This document shows, one piece after another, positions 63,098-64,000 of a DNA stretch of 64,000 nucleotides. The stretch is taken from positions 772,001 to 836,000 of the forward strand of contig NZ_CP040297.1 of NCBI RefSeq assembly GCF_013393945.1, in the 5' to 3' direction. This DNA comes from Nostoc sp. TCL26-01 (lineage in GTDB: Bacteria; Cyanobacteriota; Cyanobacteriia; Cyanobacteriales; Nostocaceae). Both the position numbers and the translations under genes were made by a program. How positions within the stretch are numbered: position 1 is the first letter of the stretch; each line of letters begins with the position of its first letter. The notes under the pieces are model-generated. The model made no database searches. It saw only the letters and a program-made list of their open reading frames with translations, and was not told where the DNA came from.

Positions 63098-63168
63098 ATT
63101 CATTTTCGGAGATTTCTAAAAATTAAAATATTCTTCCTAATTAAAACCCTATTCCTGTCTTACAAAGG

Positions 63169-63254
63169 TCAGATGCCTGCGGCAAGCCGCAAAGCGTCTA
63201 CGGCGGTTCGCCATAAGGCGTTCCCGCAGAGTAGCCGCCGCTCCGACTTTGCGC
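63169..63254. repeat. Dispersed repeat G, copy 2
   Basis: It has the same ends as 54458-54510 (TCAGATGCCTGCGG ... CCGCTCCGACTTTGCGCT) with a longer GC-rich middle containing CGCCATAAGGCG. It is non-coding. Confidence 0.6.
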
Positions 63255-63361
63255 TTTATGGCTAGAGTATTCTGTATTCTGACTCCTTTTTATATTTTTC
63301 TGCTCAAATTAATTTGATACTTTCATCCCTGTCATACCAGTTTTACTTTTTGTTTTCTCAA

Positions 63362-64000
63362 TCAAAATTTTTCTACCCAGGGGCGCAATTCAACTTCCCA
63401 TGTCCAAGCACTACGGGGTTGGTAGAGAATGTTGAGATAAGTTTGCGCAATAGCATCTGGATCAAGTAAACTATCTGGTTGAGCTTCTGACTCAATACGG
63501 CTAGCAGAACGAATTGCACCATCAATCACAAAATGTGCCACATGGATATTTTGCGGAGCAAGTTCACGGGCTATACTCTGAGCTAAACCCCGCAATGCAA
63601 ATTTACCCATTGCAAACGGAGCAGAATGGGGATAACCTTTAACACTAGCGGAAGCACCTGTAAAGAAAATCGCTCCTCCACCTATAGCCAACTGACGTTT
63701 TGCTGCTGCTTGTGCTACCAAAAAACCACCATAGGCAGTGATTTCTAAAGTTTTAGCAACATCAGCAGGATCAAGTTCAACTAGCGCACCTCGAACTCGC
63801 CAACTGGGATTATATACAACTACCGTTGGCACTCCTAGTTGTTGTTCGACATTTTGAAACAGTTGTTCCACTTCATCTGGTTGAGAAGCATCAGCCGCAA
63901 AATTGACTGCTCCAATCTCATCAGATAATACACTCAGCTTATCAATTTGACGTGCTGCTAAAGCAACAGAGAAACCTTCTTTTGCAAATAATCGCGCTAA
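63362..64000 (-). CDS. SDR-family oxidoreductase, 5' end outside the window
   Basis: The frame is open to the window edge (213 codons seen). The N-terminal part still shows LARLFAKEGFSVALAARQID, so only the glycine-rich NAD(P) motif is likely missing. The remainder has VVVYNPSWRVRG in place of the usual NNAG, FFTGASASVKGYPHSAPFAM with the Ser but Phe-Ala in place of the usual Tyr, and GKFALRGLAQSIAREL with the Lys. The lost Asn and Tyr make classical SDR catalysis doubtful. The family and substrate are otherwise unknown. The internal GTG at 63871 is not the start. Confidence 0.88.
   Translation of the reverse strand, partial: LARLFAKEGFSVALAARQIDKLSVLSDEIGAVNFAADASQPDEVEQLFQNVEQQLGVPTVVVYNPSWRVRGALVELDPADVAKTLEITAYGGFLVAQAAAKRQLAIGGGAIFFTGASASVKGYPHSAPFAMGKFALRGLAQSIARELAPQNIHVAHFVIDGAIRSASRIESEAQPDSLLDPDAIAQTYLNILYQPRSAWTWEVELRPWVEKF

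Larger units (their letters stand above)
62337..63361. other. 1-kb gene-free region carrying a candidate small RNA
   Basis: No protein gene. It holds a palindrome near the crp-like promoter (62387-62401), an NtcA-type promoter plus terminator (62770-62862), a solo dispersed palindrome (63069-63097) and repeat G (63169-63254). Short STRR-like TCTAGCC runs lie at 62690-62745. Confidence 0.7.

Noticed and set aside
1..64000. tRNA, rRNA, prophage and complete insertion sequences
   Set aside because: None could be recognised by eye. A tRNAscan or covariance search was not possible, so a missed tRNA cannot be fully excluded.

Overview
The window looks like chromosome of a filamentous, heterocyst-type cyanobacterium (Nostoc/Anabaena group). 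The signs are many GCGATCGC (HIP1) octamers, photosystem I subunit PsaX, a high-light-inducible chlorophyll-binding protein, short tandemly repeated sequences (STRRs) in many gaps, several families of small inverted-repeat elements, and cyanobacterial families such as DUF3181. No rRNA, tRNA, CRISPR array, prophage or complete insertion sequence was recognised by eye.

Layout. 0-5 kb: a TPR protein and a two-gene NHLP-type peptide exporter (HlyD adaptor plus C39-peptidase ABC transporter). 5-9.5 kb: signalling genes (hybrid kinase, lone PAS protein, REC-kinase and NarL-type regulator). 9.5-14.3 kb: a lipoyl/octanoyl transferase, a YbjN protein, and a STAND NTPase (NB-ARC plus TPR) whose N-terminal domain is cut off by one in-frame TGA. 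14.4-17.5 kb: a 1034-residue membrane protein with about eight related repeats. 18-23 kb: HLIP, DUF4870, a sucrose-phosphate-synthase-like glycosyltransferase, DUF202, and repeat-rich gaps. 23.6-30.6 kb: LysR regulator, RND efflux adaptor and pump, SDR. 33-38.5 kb: inorganic pyrophosphatase, panD, a metallo-beta-lactamase-fold protein lacking its metal motif, small conserved proteins, psaX and an isolated LivH-type permease. 38.7-51.8 kb: hybrid kinase, larE, a GDSL hydrolase, an orphan DNA methyltransferase, glycerophosphodiesterase, oligopeptidase B, hemE and an epimerase-like protein. 52-54.4 kb: an antitoxin with a dead ParE-type toxin, and a B12-binding radical SAM protein. 54.5-61 kb: a branched-chain/neutral amino-acid ABC transporter (livK-H-M-G-F order) interrupted by a Uma2 gene and an Rpn/DUF4351 gene. 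61.7-64 kb: a Crp/Fnr regulator, a candidate small RNA, and an SDR running off the end.

How the parts relate. The exporter pair, the RND adaptor-pump-SDR run and the liv cluster look like transcription units. Most other genes are single, as is common in these genomes. The strongest unannotated signal is at 62770-62862: a near-canonical NtcA-activated promoter (GTG-N8-TAC, 22 bp, TATACT) followed within about 50 bp by an intrinsic terminator, in a gap with no gene. This is the layout of a nitrogen-stress-induced small RNA. The other main theme is repeat activity. A 126-bp element occurs four times, three of them inside copies of a second element. A dispersed palindrome sits in frame in the STAND gene, and an STRR supplies the start codon of the RND pump.
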